Positions 33,354 to 46,232 of a stretch of DNA of 64,000 nt are shown here, in pieces (positions within the stretch are counted from its first letter, which is position 1; the number at the start of each line of letters is the position of its first letter). Below the pieces are notes generated by a model. It was not told where the DNA came from. It saw only the letters and a list, made by a program, of their open reading frames with translations, and searched no databases. The position numbers and the translations under genes are program-made. The stretch comes from Lutraria lutraria (Eukaryota > Mollusca > Bivalvia > Venerida > Mactridae): contig OZ026835.1 of NCBI GenBank assembly GCA_964023205.1, forward strand, positions 18,248,414 to 18,312,413, written 5' to 3'.

Positions 33354-33560
33354 TTAAACCCCCACTTTCTGAAAGAAGGGGCTACACTTTGTCTGTCTGT
33401 CTGTCTGTCCCTAATTGTGTCCGCACTGTAACTTTGTCATTCATTGGAGGATTTTCAAATTACTTAACACAAATGTTCACCACCACTAGACGAAGTGTCT
33501 CATGCAACTCCCATGGCTGCAGCTCCAAGGGCATAATTAGAGTTCAAAGTACATAATTTT
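33354..33560 (+). repeat. degraded interspersed repeat with (GTCT)n
   Basis: CCCCCACTTTCTGAAAGAAG and TTGTCTGTCTGTCTGTCTGTCC, followed by AACTTTGTCATTCATTGG, resemble the start of bivalve-type interspersed repeats, without the terminal hairpins. Confidence 0.4.
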
Positions 33561-33689
33561 GGACTTTTTGCTATTATTACATACAGGGCGTCAAATTTTC
33601 TATAAATACTTTTAATTTGGGCTCATTTCTATAAATTCCTATATTTCAATAAATATTCCTATATTTCCAAGAAATTCCTATATTTCTAG

Positions 33690-34549
33690 TAGGGCTGTGC
33701 CGATACTGATCTCAGCCGATACGATACGTATTGCGATACAGTACCAGCGATATACAATATCTATGATACGCATGTAAGTATTTCATGGTAATGAAAAACG
33801 TTGCAATATTAGTGTTTTTTGGATTTCTGCACACTTGTTTGTTGCTAGAAAGTAACTGTTAAAAAGATGTACAAATTAAATTGTCTTGTACGTATGATTC
33901 ACAGGAGTTTAGTTGATTTTGTTGAAATCAAATGATTATGAGAAATACTAAAATTTTGATCTTTAACCCATAAATGACCTTATATATATATCAATAATAG
34001 AAACTGTGCATAATAATTGTTTAAATTTACTCGATTTACAGACAGATTTTTTTTTAAATCTGGTTTATGACCATTGATTAACAGTACTAAATTAATAATA
34101 AACTTTTGAAACCTTCAACTTGGATGTTATGATGATGAGACATATGTGTTCCAAGGTTGCTAGTCCCACCAGATATACTATACTTGACTTTGCGGTGACA
34201 CATCTTACAGATAGCTACCTGCTTGTTTGTTTCATCAATCGGAAAACCAAAATGCTGCCAAATTTTTATGTAAAATTACTTGTTGACGTAATATGATTTA
34301 TAAGTCAATATCTACCATATGCTGCTTATGTCTATAAATAGAATAAAAATCCCAGATTTTATTTGAGTAAGCATTGTCGACGATTAAATGAGAGTAAAGT
34401 CGTAAATCTAGTTCAGTTGTTCAACATTCTAAGAGCTCTTAATATAAAAGTAATAAACCGCGATAAAAGGCCGTTACGGGACCTTCCTATACGATACGCA
34501 TATCGTTCAGCACTATGTACCAGTACACGGCCTTATCAGGAGAGCCCTA
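33690..34549. mobile_element. hAT-BED-derived MITE, copy 2
   Basis: Same family as 20153-21008 and in the same orientation. TAGGGCTGTGCCGATACTG is at the left and GAGAGCCCT(A) at the right. The flank ATTTCTAG occurs at 33682-33689 and again at 34549-34556, which implies that the terminal base was lost or is shared. It lies inside the 33594-36474 element. Confidence 0.85.
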
Positions 34550-34556
34550 TTTCTAG

Positions 34557-36370
34557 GTAAGCAAGAAATGTATGATTCTGAGACGGAAACAAATTATGCA
34601 TATTTCAAACACTTTTGGTCATGTTTGTAAATATGCAACATTTACTTCAAAATTAGCATTTCAGCATCCATCGGCACCTGTGTTTAGTCATGATTAATAA
34701 AAGTGTTGTTGCTTATGTCTTTACTCAGAGGATTGTTCTGTATGTTGTGTGTTTTTGCATTATGTTCTATATAGTATGACAATACATTGCTAGATCCACA
34801 TAAACTTGGGTCATTAATCAGGTCCCAGGTTCAATATTTATTCTGTTGTTCAAATGTCTTGGTAAAAAAATACATTCTCACAACTTAAGAGTAAGTCACA
34901 ATTCCTTGATATGATGCGTCACATGATATGACACATGTATGAAGAAAACATTAGAAATATTGACAATTATCAATTAATTGTTTTAATTTGTTTGCAACAT
35001 TAACTGTAATTGAGTACATTAGAAATTCTTTAACAAAGTTTCAAAGTTTATTTCATTAGATACCGGAAGGTCTTTGACTCATGCGGCAACTATTTACAGT
35101 GTGACAGATTGACATTTATACATACATTTACAATCACAAAATGAACATATACATATATAAATGAATACAATAATTCGCACAACACTGAATGATTACTTTA
35201 TAATTACTTTTGAATTAAAAAAGCAACAATGAGTATGAAGTGTTAATGTACAAAAAAACTTTTGTCTTGCAATATAAGCCCAGCAATATCTTTGTATTTC
35301 ATGATCTTTGTTTTTCATTTCTTACATTATATTTTACATATTATATGTACATGTAGTTATATGATCATGATATATCACTACAAACAACATGAATACAACA
35401 TCATGTACACAAGGAAAACAACTCTTCATGATGGATCCAGATGGCTAGAACTTTGGAAAGTAGAACTTCTAGAAATTCTTTTGCCAGTCCTGTTGAGTTG
35501 GGCCAATGAGAGTCAATTGTACCATTGTTCCTTAATTTTTGTTTGGCACAGAAAAATATTAACAGTAAATAAACTAAATATGACACCAGACTGTTTCCTA
35601 ATGAACATTTAGCATGTAATTATTTTAAAAGTTGCATGTGTTTTGCTTCAAAAGGTAGTGAATACTATTCTTACTGTCTGTTGTTGTTGTTTTGCATATG
35701 AATGGATACAGAACAGCACATAAACCCCAGCTACCCCAGGTATTTGTATGAAAGGAAGTGGGAGGTGCCTAATTTCAAATGGTGGCTGTTTTTTTGCAAC
35801 ATTTTGTACTCAGAAAACTTTCTGTAAAATTATTCAGGTTTTGAATTCCTCATTAGATGTAAAATTGCCACATTGTTGGTGAATTTCATGATCTACAAAT
35901 TGGTCATTTAGGTTTTATTTTTCAACATTTTATTGATTAATTAATTACAGGCATCTAAAATATGAAGTTTTACAAGAGTTGGCAGTTAAATTTGTATTTG
36001 ACATAACCTCTGACCCTAGTCACATGATGTAAACAGAAATCTGCTGCTACTGTGTGTTTATACCAGCATGTAAACATACAGACTTACCTGTATGAGATAT
36101 CAGCCCAGCAAAGCCCAACTAAAGGAGTATTTACATTAAAGCGGTTACAAATGAACTGATAAGCCTTGCCCAATATCAAGTCGGAGCTACCACATGCTTA
36201 GCTTTAAGTGTCTTAGTCATGTTGTGTGAGCATTGCCAACCATGTATATCAGTCAGGCTTTTGTTTCTTTATCTATTTAATTAAGTAATGAATATTGTAA
36301 TTCCATTTAATTTGTTTATAAAAGGGATGTGTGTGTTGTAAGTGGAGAAGGATAAAAGGATACTGTAGTT
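34557..36370. other. no gene seen
   Basis: AT-rich interior of the TIR element. A stretch near 35030-35170 (TTTCAAAGTTTATTTCATTA..) resembles a LINE 3' tail but no coding sequence supports it. Confidence 0.35.
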
Positions 36371-36702
36371 CTTGTTTTTATTTGTCCTATATTTTCTTAT
36401 ATTTCTGTCCAAATAATCCTATATTTCAGAGGTTTGTCCTATATTTTTTGGACCAAATTTCACTTGACGCCCTGTAATCATAATTCTATAGGAAATATTA
36501 GTATTTTATATCCATATAGTACTGCAGTATCATTTCATACTGACACATGAATTAATTTGTACATAAATACATGTGTCATATAAATTTTCCGCCATTTAAC
36601 GTAACATCAAATGTATGACATCACGTCTGTCCATTGGATATAACTTATAAGTATTCAACAAGTATAATCCCGAGAAGGGTGTAATTCCGTAAAGTTTACA
36701 AA

Positions 36703-36815
36703 ACATTTGACATTTCTACGCGTGTTGTTGTTGATACAAATGTTTGACATTTCTACACGTGTTGTTGTTGATACAAATATTTGACATTTCTACACATGTT
36801 GTTGATGCAAAATTT
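36703..36815 (+). repeat. 38-bp tandem repeat, three units
   Basis: The unit TTTGACATTTCTACRCGTGT followed by TGTTGTTGATACAAAT starts at about 36705, 36743 and 36780. The last unit is shortened. Confidence 0.85.
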
Positions 36816-36819
36816 AATG

Positions 36820-37569
36820 TGTTTTAAAATCAGCATAACTGTTTACAACATTTATTTTCAACCGAAATAGTCAGCAGTTAATTTGCGATGTCGTGAAAAT
36901 CTCTATTTTAGCTGGTGTATAGGTAAATTATGACCAGTGAAATTAAACTGCCGCGAACGTCTTTAACAAATTATGAGCTGTTGGTTGCTGATGAGTGCCA
37001 AAGATACAATACCTAATTCTGTTTACAGTACTTTTCACAAATTAAAGTTCTTTGACATTTGTAAGTGATTAATTAGCTTGAATTTGAATCTGTTGCTACT
37101 TTTCAATTTATTGAATCTTAATTTGACCCATGGGCTATTGCAAATACTGTGGGCTATCAACATTTGGCAGACCCATTGGCTACATGTTCAAAAAGTTAAT
37201 GTGCACACTGTTTTAAAATTAAGAAAAATTCTGCTAGACTAGTATTCATTATTATGTTTACACTTTTGATACTGTGACATCAAAAATCTTCCTCATATTT
37301 TTGTTCCCATGCTTAAAGTGACATAAATCTTTTAATATGTGTATACTTGCATAGCTGTCTATAACAAATAAAATGCCATATCCTCATTCAAGTACATCTC
37401 GGGACACATACGCATACTAATACCTAATAACTATGTATTTGTACCTTGACTATTGACCTACCAGAATCATGTACAAGTTGAGAATGACATGACATCATAA
37501 GCTATATCACAACATGGAACTATTGTACCATTATTTAGTCTGCAGCATTGATATTGCACCTGCCAGTAA
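36820..37569. other. no gene seen
   Basis: AT-rich; nothing recognised on either strand. Confidence 0.4.
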
Positions 37570-38010
37570 TGGTCATCAGTGGAAATCTGTGACACAATAG
37601 GATTGACCATGCTACGTTTACTTTGGACTTTATTAACATTCTAGAAATGGAAGTCGAAGGAGAAAGCTTTCTGGCGGTGATGCTTTGCGACAAATCTTTA
37701 TCTTTCATTTACTCTTTAATTGTAGATAGTAGAAAAGTGTGATCATAACAGAAAAGTAGTATACATCAATGGAAATCTGTGATGAGAACAGATTAGGTAT
37801 GGTATGTTTATTTTTGGTTTTATCAAATTTTAGAAATTTTCTTGCGCAAACCTTTACAACAAATTTTTATCTTTCATTTACTCTTTAATTGTAGATAGTA
37901 CAAACATGGGACCATTACAGACAAGTAGCGTGGATCAATGGAAATCTGGGGTGAAAGCAGATTTGGTATGGTATGGTTACTTTTGGTTTTATTAAATTTC
38001 TAGAAATCTA
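37570..38010 (+). repeat. tandem repeat of ~170-195 bp units
   Basis: Units beginning TGGAAATCTGTGA start near 37576, 37769 and 37939. They share CATTTACTCTTTAATTGTAG, GGTATGGTATGTTTA-TTTTGG and TTCTAGAAAT. The unit is unrelated to the modular repeat directly downstream. Confidence 0.8.
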
Positions 38011-38012
38011 CT

Positions 38013-38989
38013 TTTAGGATCGTTGAATGTCCAGCGTCCGTCGTCCGTCCACAATTAGTTTGTTTACACTCTAGCAACCACAGCTCTTTACGAATCTTGA
38101 TTAAACTTGCTCACAATGTATATGGCCACAATGTCTCGGCTAAGTTCGATTATGGGCAAAATCTGATGATAACTTCTAGAGTTATGGGCCCTTGAATTAC
38201 AAAATTTGCTATATTTAGCTTGTTTACACTCTAGCGCCTTCATTTATTCACCTGATTCATCCTGATCATATTTTCAGTAAATGTGTATAACCATAAGATC
38301 TTGGACAAGTTAGATTATGGGCAATATCGAACCAGAACTTCAAGAGTTATGGGCCCTTGACTTAGAAAATTTGCTATATTTGAGTTTGTTTACACTCTTG
38401 CACCTACATTTATTCACCGATCCTAATAATATTTTCAGTAAATGTGTATAACCAAAAGATCTTGGACAAGTTCGATTATGGACGGAATCAGACCCAAACT
38501 TTAAGAGTTATGGGCCCTTGATTTTGAAAATTTGCTATATTTTAGCTTGTTTACACACTAGCGCCTTCATTTATACACCGATCCTAATAATATTTTTTTT
38601 CAGTAAATGAGTATAACCAAAAGATCTTGGACAAGTTCATTTATGGGCGGAATCGGACCACATCTTTAAGAGTTATGGGCCCTTGACTTGGCAAATTTGC
38701 TATATTTTAGCTTGTTTACACTCTAGCGCCTTCATTTATTCACTGATCCTAATCATATTTACAATGAATGTGTATGACCTTATGGTTTTGGACAAGTAAA
38801 TTTATGGGTGGAATCGGACCACAACTTCAAGAGTTATGGACCCTTGGATTAGAAAATTTGCTACGTTTTAGCTTGTTTAACAGTAGTATACCTTCATTGT
38901 TGGTTTTGATCTCAAAATCTACGTAAAAATGAGTTTTACTGGCCTTTGTTCTCAGGTGAGCGATAAAGGGCCAATGTGGCCCTCTTGTT
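38013..38989 (+). repeat. modular repeat, second core type, long copy
   Basis: It starts TTTTAGGATCGTTGAATGTCC (the 5' hairpin is not present) and ends CAGGTGAGCGATAAAGGGCC then AATGTGGCCCTCTTGTT. Five modules of about 170 bp carry GAGTTATGGGCCCTTGA (near 38165, 38345, 38508, 38672 and, slightly altered, 38845). Same core as 14936-15428. Confidence 0.85.
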
Positions 38990-39935
38990 TAAGTTAATTA
39001 TTTGTCAATGGATAGATTTTACTTGACTTTCTGACTTTACAAGTGGCTTTAATGCTGCAAACTTAGATACGATAATTTCGCATTTAAAATATTTCCCAAA
39101 ATTTGAGGTACGTCTTATACCATATTTTCTATCATAAATTTTCATGAAAATCATGCTGAAATTTCAGATACGACATTTTCATTCTGTGAAAAAAACTTTC
39201 GTAAAATAGTTTATCTTCAAGTTATGACTTACCGCCGTAATAAACATTATTATTTTACATCTTTTTTATGTCTACGGTTGAATTTCATGTATCAAAACAT
39301 TATTTAACAAAGTAACGCTATAATGGTGGACTGCAGAACGTAAACCGAAAATAAAACATAGCATTTGTTTGACGAAACAGTGGTACAAGTTCACACATTT
39401 ACCATCATTCCACGAACTAGACATACGAAAGTAATCTATTTCTGAACGCGATGATATTTATTTGAAATACAAGAACAATTAAACTAAAATAATCTAACTA
39501 ACTACATCGCAAAAGCATAACTGTTACAATTAAGACTATTATCCTGAACGTAAACAACAAATAACTCAACTTACCAAAAGCATAATCACGAATGTATTAT
39601 TTACCATTATATTAATTCAGGATATCATTCAGAAAAAGACAGATACATTCATGTAAATGTGAGTGTGTAAATACCGCAATATTGTTTAAGTTGATATTGA
39701 CTATTTCAACATGTATTGTATCAACTGTAGCCCAATTCGACCGGAAAACGGTTAGAAACATTTAATTTGTGTAACTGTATCAGGACTGCATGTCTTGCCT
39801 TGTTCAAGTTTCATTCTAGTCACTGCTATTTTCATTAGTTTATTTTTGTGATAGTTTAAATGAAGATTACATCATGCAATTGATCAATGAAAATTCTCAT
39901 TGTCATTAAAATCCAAGCTTGAAAGCTAGTTCTTT
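38990..39935. other. no gene seen
   Basis: AT-rich; nothing recognised. Confidence 0.4.
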
Positions 39936-39939
39936 AAGT

Positions 39940-40034
39940 TTTAAACTCCCAAGATATCGCAAAATGTATTGCAATACAGTGATGCATATCCCAATTTATC
40001 GCGATACGAAATTTCCCGCAATACCCATCCCTAG
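39940..40034. mobile_element. hAT-like 3' end fragment
   Basis: The stretch ends ..GCGATACGAAATTTCCCGCA then ATACCCATCCCTA, the inverse of TAGGGATGGGTATTGCGGG, with CGATA-rich subterminal text. It looks like one terminus of a hAT-type element. The matching left end was not found. Confidence 0.4.
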
Positions 40035-40739
40035 TAAATAAATACCATCTCATGGCAGGTTCAAAATTACATAGCACATTGTACATCAAACCTTTAACGC
40101 AAACAAATTAATATTCTTTCTTTAAAACAAACAAAACAACAAAAAAAGAAAAAACGTGACAATTTAGCATTCATTTGTATACAACTCTGTTTACATGATC
40201 CATTAATCCCAATTCCATTGGTCTAATCCATACGAAAATGTGGCAGAAGTCATGATATAAGTTATCGAAAACAATTATTGTAAATTAATTCAGATGTGCA
40301 CCACATTTTTACAAAGCTTTAAAACAATATATAAGTGAACATGACGTAGTGAATTTTACCATGGGTAAATATATGTAGTTTGTCTGAGTTTTGCCTGCTA
40401 TAATGCGACAGTAGCGTTAGTAACTCTTCAGGAAATTTTCTGGTAAAACATCTCCTTTCAGAACTTACTTCTTCAGTATTTGTAACTTTTCTTTTATTCC
40501 GTGATCCTTGTCGTCAACCCAGTTATTACTTTCTCCGATAAGAACATACTTTTACTTACATGTACTTTGAATAAATAAAAGATGTACAAATATTTCTTTA
40601 CTGTTGTCTACTTCAACCAGTTTCATTATTTGTCTCATGTATTCTGCCAGTCACCATTCATACTAGGGTCATATCTTTTATCGGTCACTCAGCAGCGTCG
40701 CTGAATTTTCATCAAAATATTGGCTTCTGTGCTTTTAAG
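40035..40739. other. no gene seen
   Basis: AT-rich; nothing recognised before the hAT element. Confidence 0.35.
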
Positions 40740-41873
40740 TAGGGCTGTCCCGATATGGCTGTGTACCGGTACGTACCGGTACAGTGCTGAACGATATGCG
40801 TATCATATCGGAAGGTTCCGTATCGGCCCTATCGCGGTTTTTATTGCTTTTGCATTAAAAACTCCTAGAATTTTGAAAAAAATGAACTAGATTTACAAAT
40901 TTACTCTCAATTAATCGTCGACAACGATTCGGGATTCTATCATAAGCAGGCTGCAGCTTGAGGTAAAGCTAGACCACGTATTCGGATTTTGTCAAGTAGA
41001 TATTGACTTATAAATTTCATAAATTAATTAAACGATGTTTTATTTTCTTATTTAACAAATGCGGAATATATTTTTTTCTAATTTTTCGAAAAATAGATCC
41101 GACATTTAAATTTCCAAACACATGTACGAATATTCAACCATTTTCACATTTAAAGTGTGTAAACATTGTCATCGTCTTCATTAACAATCTATTCAAAAAT
41201 GGAAGAAGCATCAATTAACTTTAAAACGCCACAAAGTAATTTTACATAAAAACTATGGCAGCATTTTGGATTGCCGATTGATGAAACAAAGAAGCATGTA
41301 GCTATCTGTAAGATGTGTCCCCATGATATCAAGTATAGTGGTTGGGTTAGCAACATTAGAACACACATATGTCTCTTCCTCATCTTACTGTATTTTATTA
41401 TTTACAACATTAAATTAATTAACAATTTCGTACCACGTTACACTTAATTACACTGATTCGTTAAACAACTTTATCTGGATGTAAGTTGAGTAAATTTAAC
41501 AATTATTATGCCTAGTTTCTCATGATTCACGGTAAAGGAATTTTGTATCAATCCAATTATCTGGTACTGACCGTGTTTTTGTGGCATTGCGAGTTATGGG
41601 GGAAAATTCAAAAACCGAAACATAATTTCACCAAGATTTAATTCAAGTTCTAATGTGAGTTTTGGTGCTTAACAATAGCAATAAATACATTTCAACGATT
41701 ACCTAGAACTTTCTAGTACCAAACAAGTGCGCAGAGTTATAAAAAACCACTAATATTACAACGTTTTTCATTACTTTGAAATACTTTTATATCGTATCGT
41801 AGATATCGCATATCGCTAGTACTGTATCGCAATACGTATCGTATCGGCTGAGATCTGTATCGGGACAGCCCTA
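40740..41873 (+). mobile_element. hAT-BED-derived element, copy 3 (inverted)
   Basis: TAGGGCTGTCCCGATATGGC at the left, ATCGGGACAGCCCTA at the right, with an exact 8 bp duplication CTTTTAAG (40732-40739, 41874-41881). It is 1134 bp, longer than the other two copies and in the opposite orientation. It retains a readable BED finger on the plus strand. Confidence 0.9.
41200..41380 (+). pseudogene. hAT transposase BED zinc finger remnant
   Basis: The plus strand reads MEEASINFKTPQSNFT, a TAA, then KLWQHFGLPIDETKKHV, AICKMCPHDIKYSGWV and SNIRTHICLF. W..FG.P, C-x2-C, YSG.(T)SN, L/IR-x-H is the BED-finger pattern of ZBED-like hAT transposases (C-x2-C...H-x-H/C). The catalytic domain is absent. This ties the MITE family at 20153, 33690 and 40740 to an autonomous hAT with a BED finger. 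Confidence 0.75.
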
Positions 41874-41881
41874 CTTTTAAG

Positions 41882-44340
41882 TTTTTTCTTCTTATATAGG
41901 GTAGAACTGATACAGTCGGTTGGTGAGCCGCCAGTTGGTTTTAATGATAGTTACCGGAGGCCCATCTTAGCCAGGCGTCCAGCAAAAAGAGAAGTAATTC
42001 GGGAAGCATTATTTAAAAGATAGGTGTCTGATAAGCCAAATTGGCTGGCCCTTTCAATATGGATGACACAATAATGAGCAAAAACTTTAATGTTACTTTA
42101 TAGGTTTCCCCATTCTTTCCCATTTGCTTATACTTTTCTGCCAAGTATCGGGTTCCCAAACCCATGTTTTGCTGAATATTTCAGTTTATTGTTTGCATGA
42201 TAAGTCTCAACTGTGTTATTCAGATCATTTGTATCGGTTCATTCCGTTTCATTGTTCGTTTAATCATAACGGTTATCTTATGAGCCTCAGCTGTTCCTCA
42301 GTGTCTTCATTGTAGCCGTGTTATTGTTTATTTCAACAGTTTCTTCATGTTAGATCAAATCTGTGTTTATACATACCACTGTACAACCTGACCTCACTCT
42401 ATACAGTCCTCTTTTCTATAGGGATTCCTTTTTTGTGCAATTAAGTTTTGTACAAAATGAACATACACTTTCATCGGAATCTGACGATTCATTATCTGAC
42501 TTCTTTGGAGCCTGGCCCTGTTCAATCCCTTATATCATCGTCAAACTCTTTCTCCGTAAAAGCGCATGACAAATCTTCATCACGCCTCTGCATATCAGCA
42601 AGTACTTTCAGTAAGTTTTGGAGAGAGAGAGTCTTAAGATCATCTTTCATCGATAAGCTATTTATACATTTTAACATCCGGTTTGGACATTGGTGTTACG
42701 TATATTTGGTTAAAATGTATGCTAAGCATCTTTAAGGAATGTTAAAGGTTTGTTCACGTAACAACGGAGATCTCTTTTACTGTGTCATATTAGTTTAATG
42801 TGTATCTGTAATCAATGTCTGCACAACAGCGTTTCTACCTGTTAGACATAATCATGACCAATCATCCATGTAATAAGCCACAGCGTATAAAAAGTCTGGT
42901 CCAAGTTCTTGTGCAGTAATAACCTCTGGGAAAGTTATGGATACATAAGGTATCTTACAACAAGTGTAGAATAAGCAGATATCACCATTAGAATCTTCTA
43001 AAAACGAAACTCTTCATTTCTGGGTAGCTGTTGATATCCTAAAACTGAATGATCAAAGACAACCTCGCAACACACATCACATCACCAATTCTCAAAGTCT
43101 TTATTTACAGATCCAGTGAAACTACTGTTAAATGTTCAGCATAACAGTTTTATATCAGGACTGAAAATATTGTGCATTATTTATTTTTTATTGTTTAATA
43201 TTTTTAGTGACTAACCAACATTAATACATTTGTATCTTGTTTATGTAGTAAAGCATGTAAGTTATTAAAAACAGCTTGGGTTGATGCTCCGGATATTGTA
43301 ATGCGAAAACATTCTAAAATAGTATAATAATAATACCTTATAGGCAAGTATAAGTGCTCTTGCAACCATAGATGAAACGGGGGAAAATACTGTATCTCAG
43401 TTATCTCTAAATAATCTTACGTTCGAAAAACATGTGTCTAAAATTATTCTGATAAAACGCATCATATGTCGAGAAAATTGTTTAAAATATAAAACATACA
43501 TAATCTTAAATTTCTTTTCCCAAGCCAAAAAATTAGCTTTATACCTAACTTGCAAATGATGAAAAGCTTGGTATATTGTAGAATAAGACAAACACCTTTA
43601 ATACCAAGCAATGATAAACGAATTCTGCAAAATTAAGGAAGGATATTATTTAAACAACTCTGTTTTGCCACTTCTTATTGTTATAATCTAATATAATTTA
43701 CTGTTCTTCAAAATAATAAACACAAACCTTGTCGCAGCAAACACTTTCTTAGATACGATATTTTCGAAGAAACAAGAAATCACGCGATCATTATACGTGT
43801 TTTGATCACATATCATTTTTAAGCGTTGCTGATACGCTTTTAAGTCCGGTATTTTCGCACTTTATGGGGGTTAGTTACGTTGTTTGATATCTAAAAGAAA
43901 AAATATTTATGAAAATTTAGATACGAGGTTTGCATCGCCCACTGACGATTTAACACAATTTCATCAATATATAAACACAACATATGAACTGTACATGAAG
44001 AAGGTGGTGCAACAATAATTGCCATCAAGTATGTTTTACGCAATCTTATAAAACATACTGCACCACCCAAGGAAAGTATATTAACCTAACAAATCTTTTC
44101 TTCTCCATGCTGTTTGCTTGCCTTCCCATTTATCCGTCTTCATTTGAATTTTGCTTATCAACTGTATTTTAATTGTTTTGGTCATTCAGAACAGTTTTAA
44201 CCTGTACCTCTGCATACAAAAGTCCATGTTTAGATTGCACATTGTTTGGGGAAGTTGCTTATGTCTGTGGTATTTTAGCTATTTTGTCTGTCATATGTCC
44301 AACAAAAGTTGTTAAAAGAATTAATTTAATGTAGAATCAT
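41882..44340. other. no clear gene
   Basis: AT-rich. The only coding-like stretch is on the minus strand at 42553-42669 (listed separately). Other short frames have no protein-like text or splice support. Confidence 0.35.
42553..42669 (-). other. short coding-like fragment
   Basis: The minus-strand frame reads MKDDLKTLSLQNLLKVLAD then MQRRDEDLSCAFTEKEFD DDIRD and a stop; a second frame beyond carries KKSDNESSDSDESVC. Charged and helical; probably a fragment of an unidentified transposon ORF. Confidence 0.25.
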
Positions 44341-44660
44341 GGTGTCCATGGCACCCAAAAGGAAAAACTTTAGAAATCTTCTTATCTTAAACCACATGGT
44401 CTAAAGATTAGATATTTGGCATGGAGCACCATCTTCAGACCCTATAACAAAGGTGCTAAAATAATGTCCCTCGGGTCATTATTGGCCCTGCAGCAGGGGT
44501 CACATGTTTTACATAGTCTTATGTAGAAAAATGTTTAAATATTTCCTTTTTGTATAAAGCACAAGGTATAGAGCTTAGATAGCAACGTGTAGAGGCCCTC
44601 TAACAACGTGTAAAGGCCCTCTAACAACGTGTAGAGGCCCTCTAACAAAATTGCTAAAAT
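44340..44660 (+). repeat. decayed modular repeat plus 21-bp tandem
   Basis: AAACCACATGGTCTAAAGATT, GATATTTGGCATGGAGCACC and GGCCCTGCAGCAGGGGTCAC correspond to the modules at 31326-32444. At 44583-44651 the 21-bp unit CAACGTGTAGAGGCCCTCTAA is repeated three times. The terminal hairpins are gone. Confidence 0.65.
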
Positions 44661-44989
44661 AATATCCCTGAAGTCTATTTTCCAATATATTTTACTTACT
44701 GCTGCACAAATTTAACCCTTACCCTCATAGTCCCGCAGAATCATGCCCCACCGCATTTGCATGATGCCGCCGAATCACACCCCTACCGTATTCGCATAGT
44801 CGCGTCGATTCACGCCTCTGATTTTTACCCCTTATAAATCGTATTTTCCGAAAAAAAAAATCAAAGCTTTTAAATTTACAATCATGAATTTCAAGACTTC
44901 TTAAAAACAAAGTGTAAAAAAATGTGGTGGTTACTTTAAAAAAAATGCCATAAATATCGTATATACACATCGTGTCACGTACGGAAACA

Positions 44990-45072
44990 ATGACATGACT
45001 CGCTTCGGTTTTTAGCTAATTGGCAAACAGTATTCTTTTGACAATAATTTCTTGGGTGTTCAAATTGAAGGT
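44990..45072 (+). other. possible 5' exon of the piggyBac gene
   Basis: The stretch ends in AAATTGAAG|gtaagtttg, a strong donor, about 270 bp inside the left terminus. It has no long frame, so it may be a non-coding leader exon. Weak evidence. Confidence 0.25.
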
Positions 45073-45226
45073 AAGTTTGATTCTTATTATTATACCTGTT
45101 TATATATATCTTTAAACCAATTAATTTACCAAAGCTTGACAGTTCACACATGCAGCTAATAAGCGCAATTTTTTTTTTTTTACCATATCGTAAACCAAAC
45201 TAAATTATTGATCCAAATTAATGATG

Positions 45227-46232
45227 TTTTTAGCTCACAAGTGACAAAGTGAGCTATTAGGATCACTCTCCGTCCGGCATCCGGCGTCGTACGGTGTGCG
45301 TCGTGCGTCATCAAACTTTTTGTTGTGACCACACTAGGGGCCACATTTTTGGCTCAATTTTAGCAAAACTGGGTCAGAACGTTAATATCAACAAAATCTC
45401 GGACGAGTTCGATATTGGGCCATTTGGGGTCAAAAACTAGGTCACCAGGGCCAAATAAGGGAAAACCTTGTGAACACTTTAGAAATCACTGTTTTGACTT
45501 TATCTTCATGAAACTTTGTCAGAATGTTTATTTTAATAATATGTAGGTCAAGTTTGATAATGGGTCATTTCTGTAGTAAAATTAGGTCACTAGGGCAAAT
45601 TACTGGAAAACCTTGTGAACACTCTAGAAGTCACTGTTTTGATTGGATGATCATGAAACCTTGTCAGAATGTTTGTCTTCATAATATCTTGGACGAGTTC
45701 GAACATGGGTCATCTTGGGTCAAAAACTAGGTCGCCAGGTCAAATCTTATGAAAAACCATGTTAACACTGTAGATTTCACTGTTATTATTGGATATTCAC
45801 CAAACTTTGTCAAATCGTTTGTTTTAATGATATAACGGTCAAGTATAAATATGGGTCATCTGGGGTCAATAACTAGGTCACCAGGTCAAATCTTAGGAAA
45901 ACTTTGTTAACACTGTAGATTGGATCTTGGCCAAACCTTGTCAGATTGTTTGTCTTAATGATATTAAGGACAAGTTCAAATATGGGTCACCTAGGGTCAA
46001 AAACCAGGTCACAAGGTCAAATCTTAGGAAAACCTTATTAACACTGTAGATGTCAAATTTTGATCGTATCTTCACCAAACCTAGTCAGACTGTTTGTCTT
46101 AATGATATGTAAGACAAATTCGAACACAGGTCACCTGGGGTCAAAAACTAGGTCACCGGTTCAAAACAATGTTTTAATGAGTGAACAGTGATTGTCATGT
46201 GAGCGATATAGGGCCATCTTGGCCCTCTTGTT
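45227..46232 (+). repeat. hairpin-capped modular repeat, copy D
   Basis: TTTTTAGCTCACAAGTGACA and GGGCCATCTTGGCCCTCTTGTT ends. It is the shortest full copy: about two modules between 45915 and 45930 are missing relative to copy A, with a clean join (CACTGTAGATTGGATCTTGG). It sits at the 5' edge of the piggyBac coding region. Confidence 0.9.

Larger units (their letters stand above)
33594..36474. mobile_element. TIR element CAGGGCGTCAA, 2.9 kb
   Basis: The left end is CAGGGCGTCAAATTTTC and the right end GAAATTTGGTCC..TTGACGCCCTG in inverse order. Both ends carry repeats of TCCTATATTTC. TA lies on both outer sides; the 8 bp flanks match at only four positions. No transposase is recognised. It contains the hAT MITE at 33690-34549. 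Confidence 0.6.

Noticed and set aside
35262..35612. Plus-strand frame of 116 codons
   Set aside because: AT-driven, hydrophobic, with no splice signals or recognisable motif.
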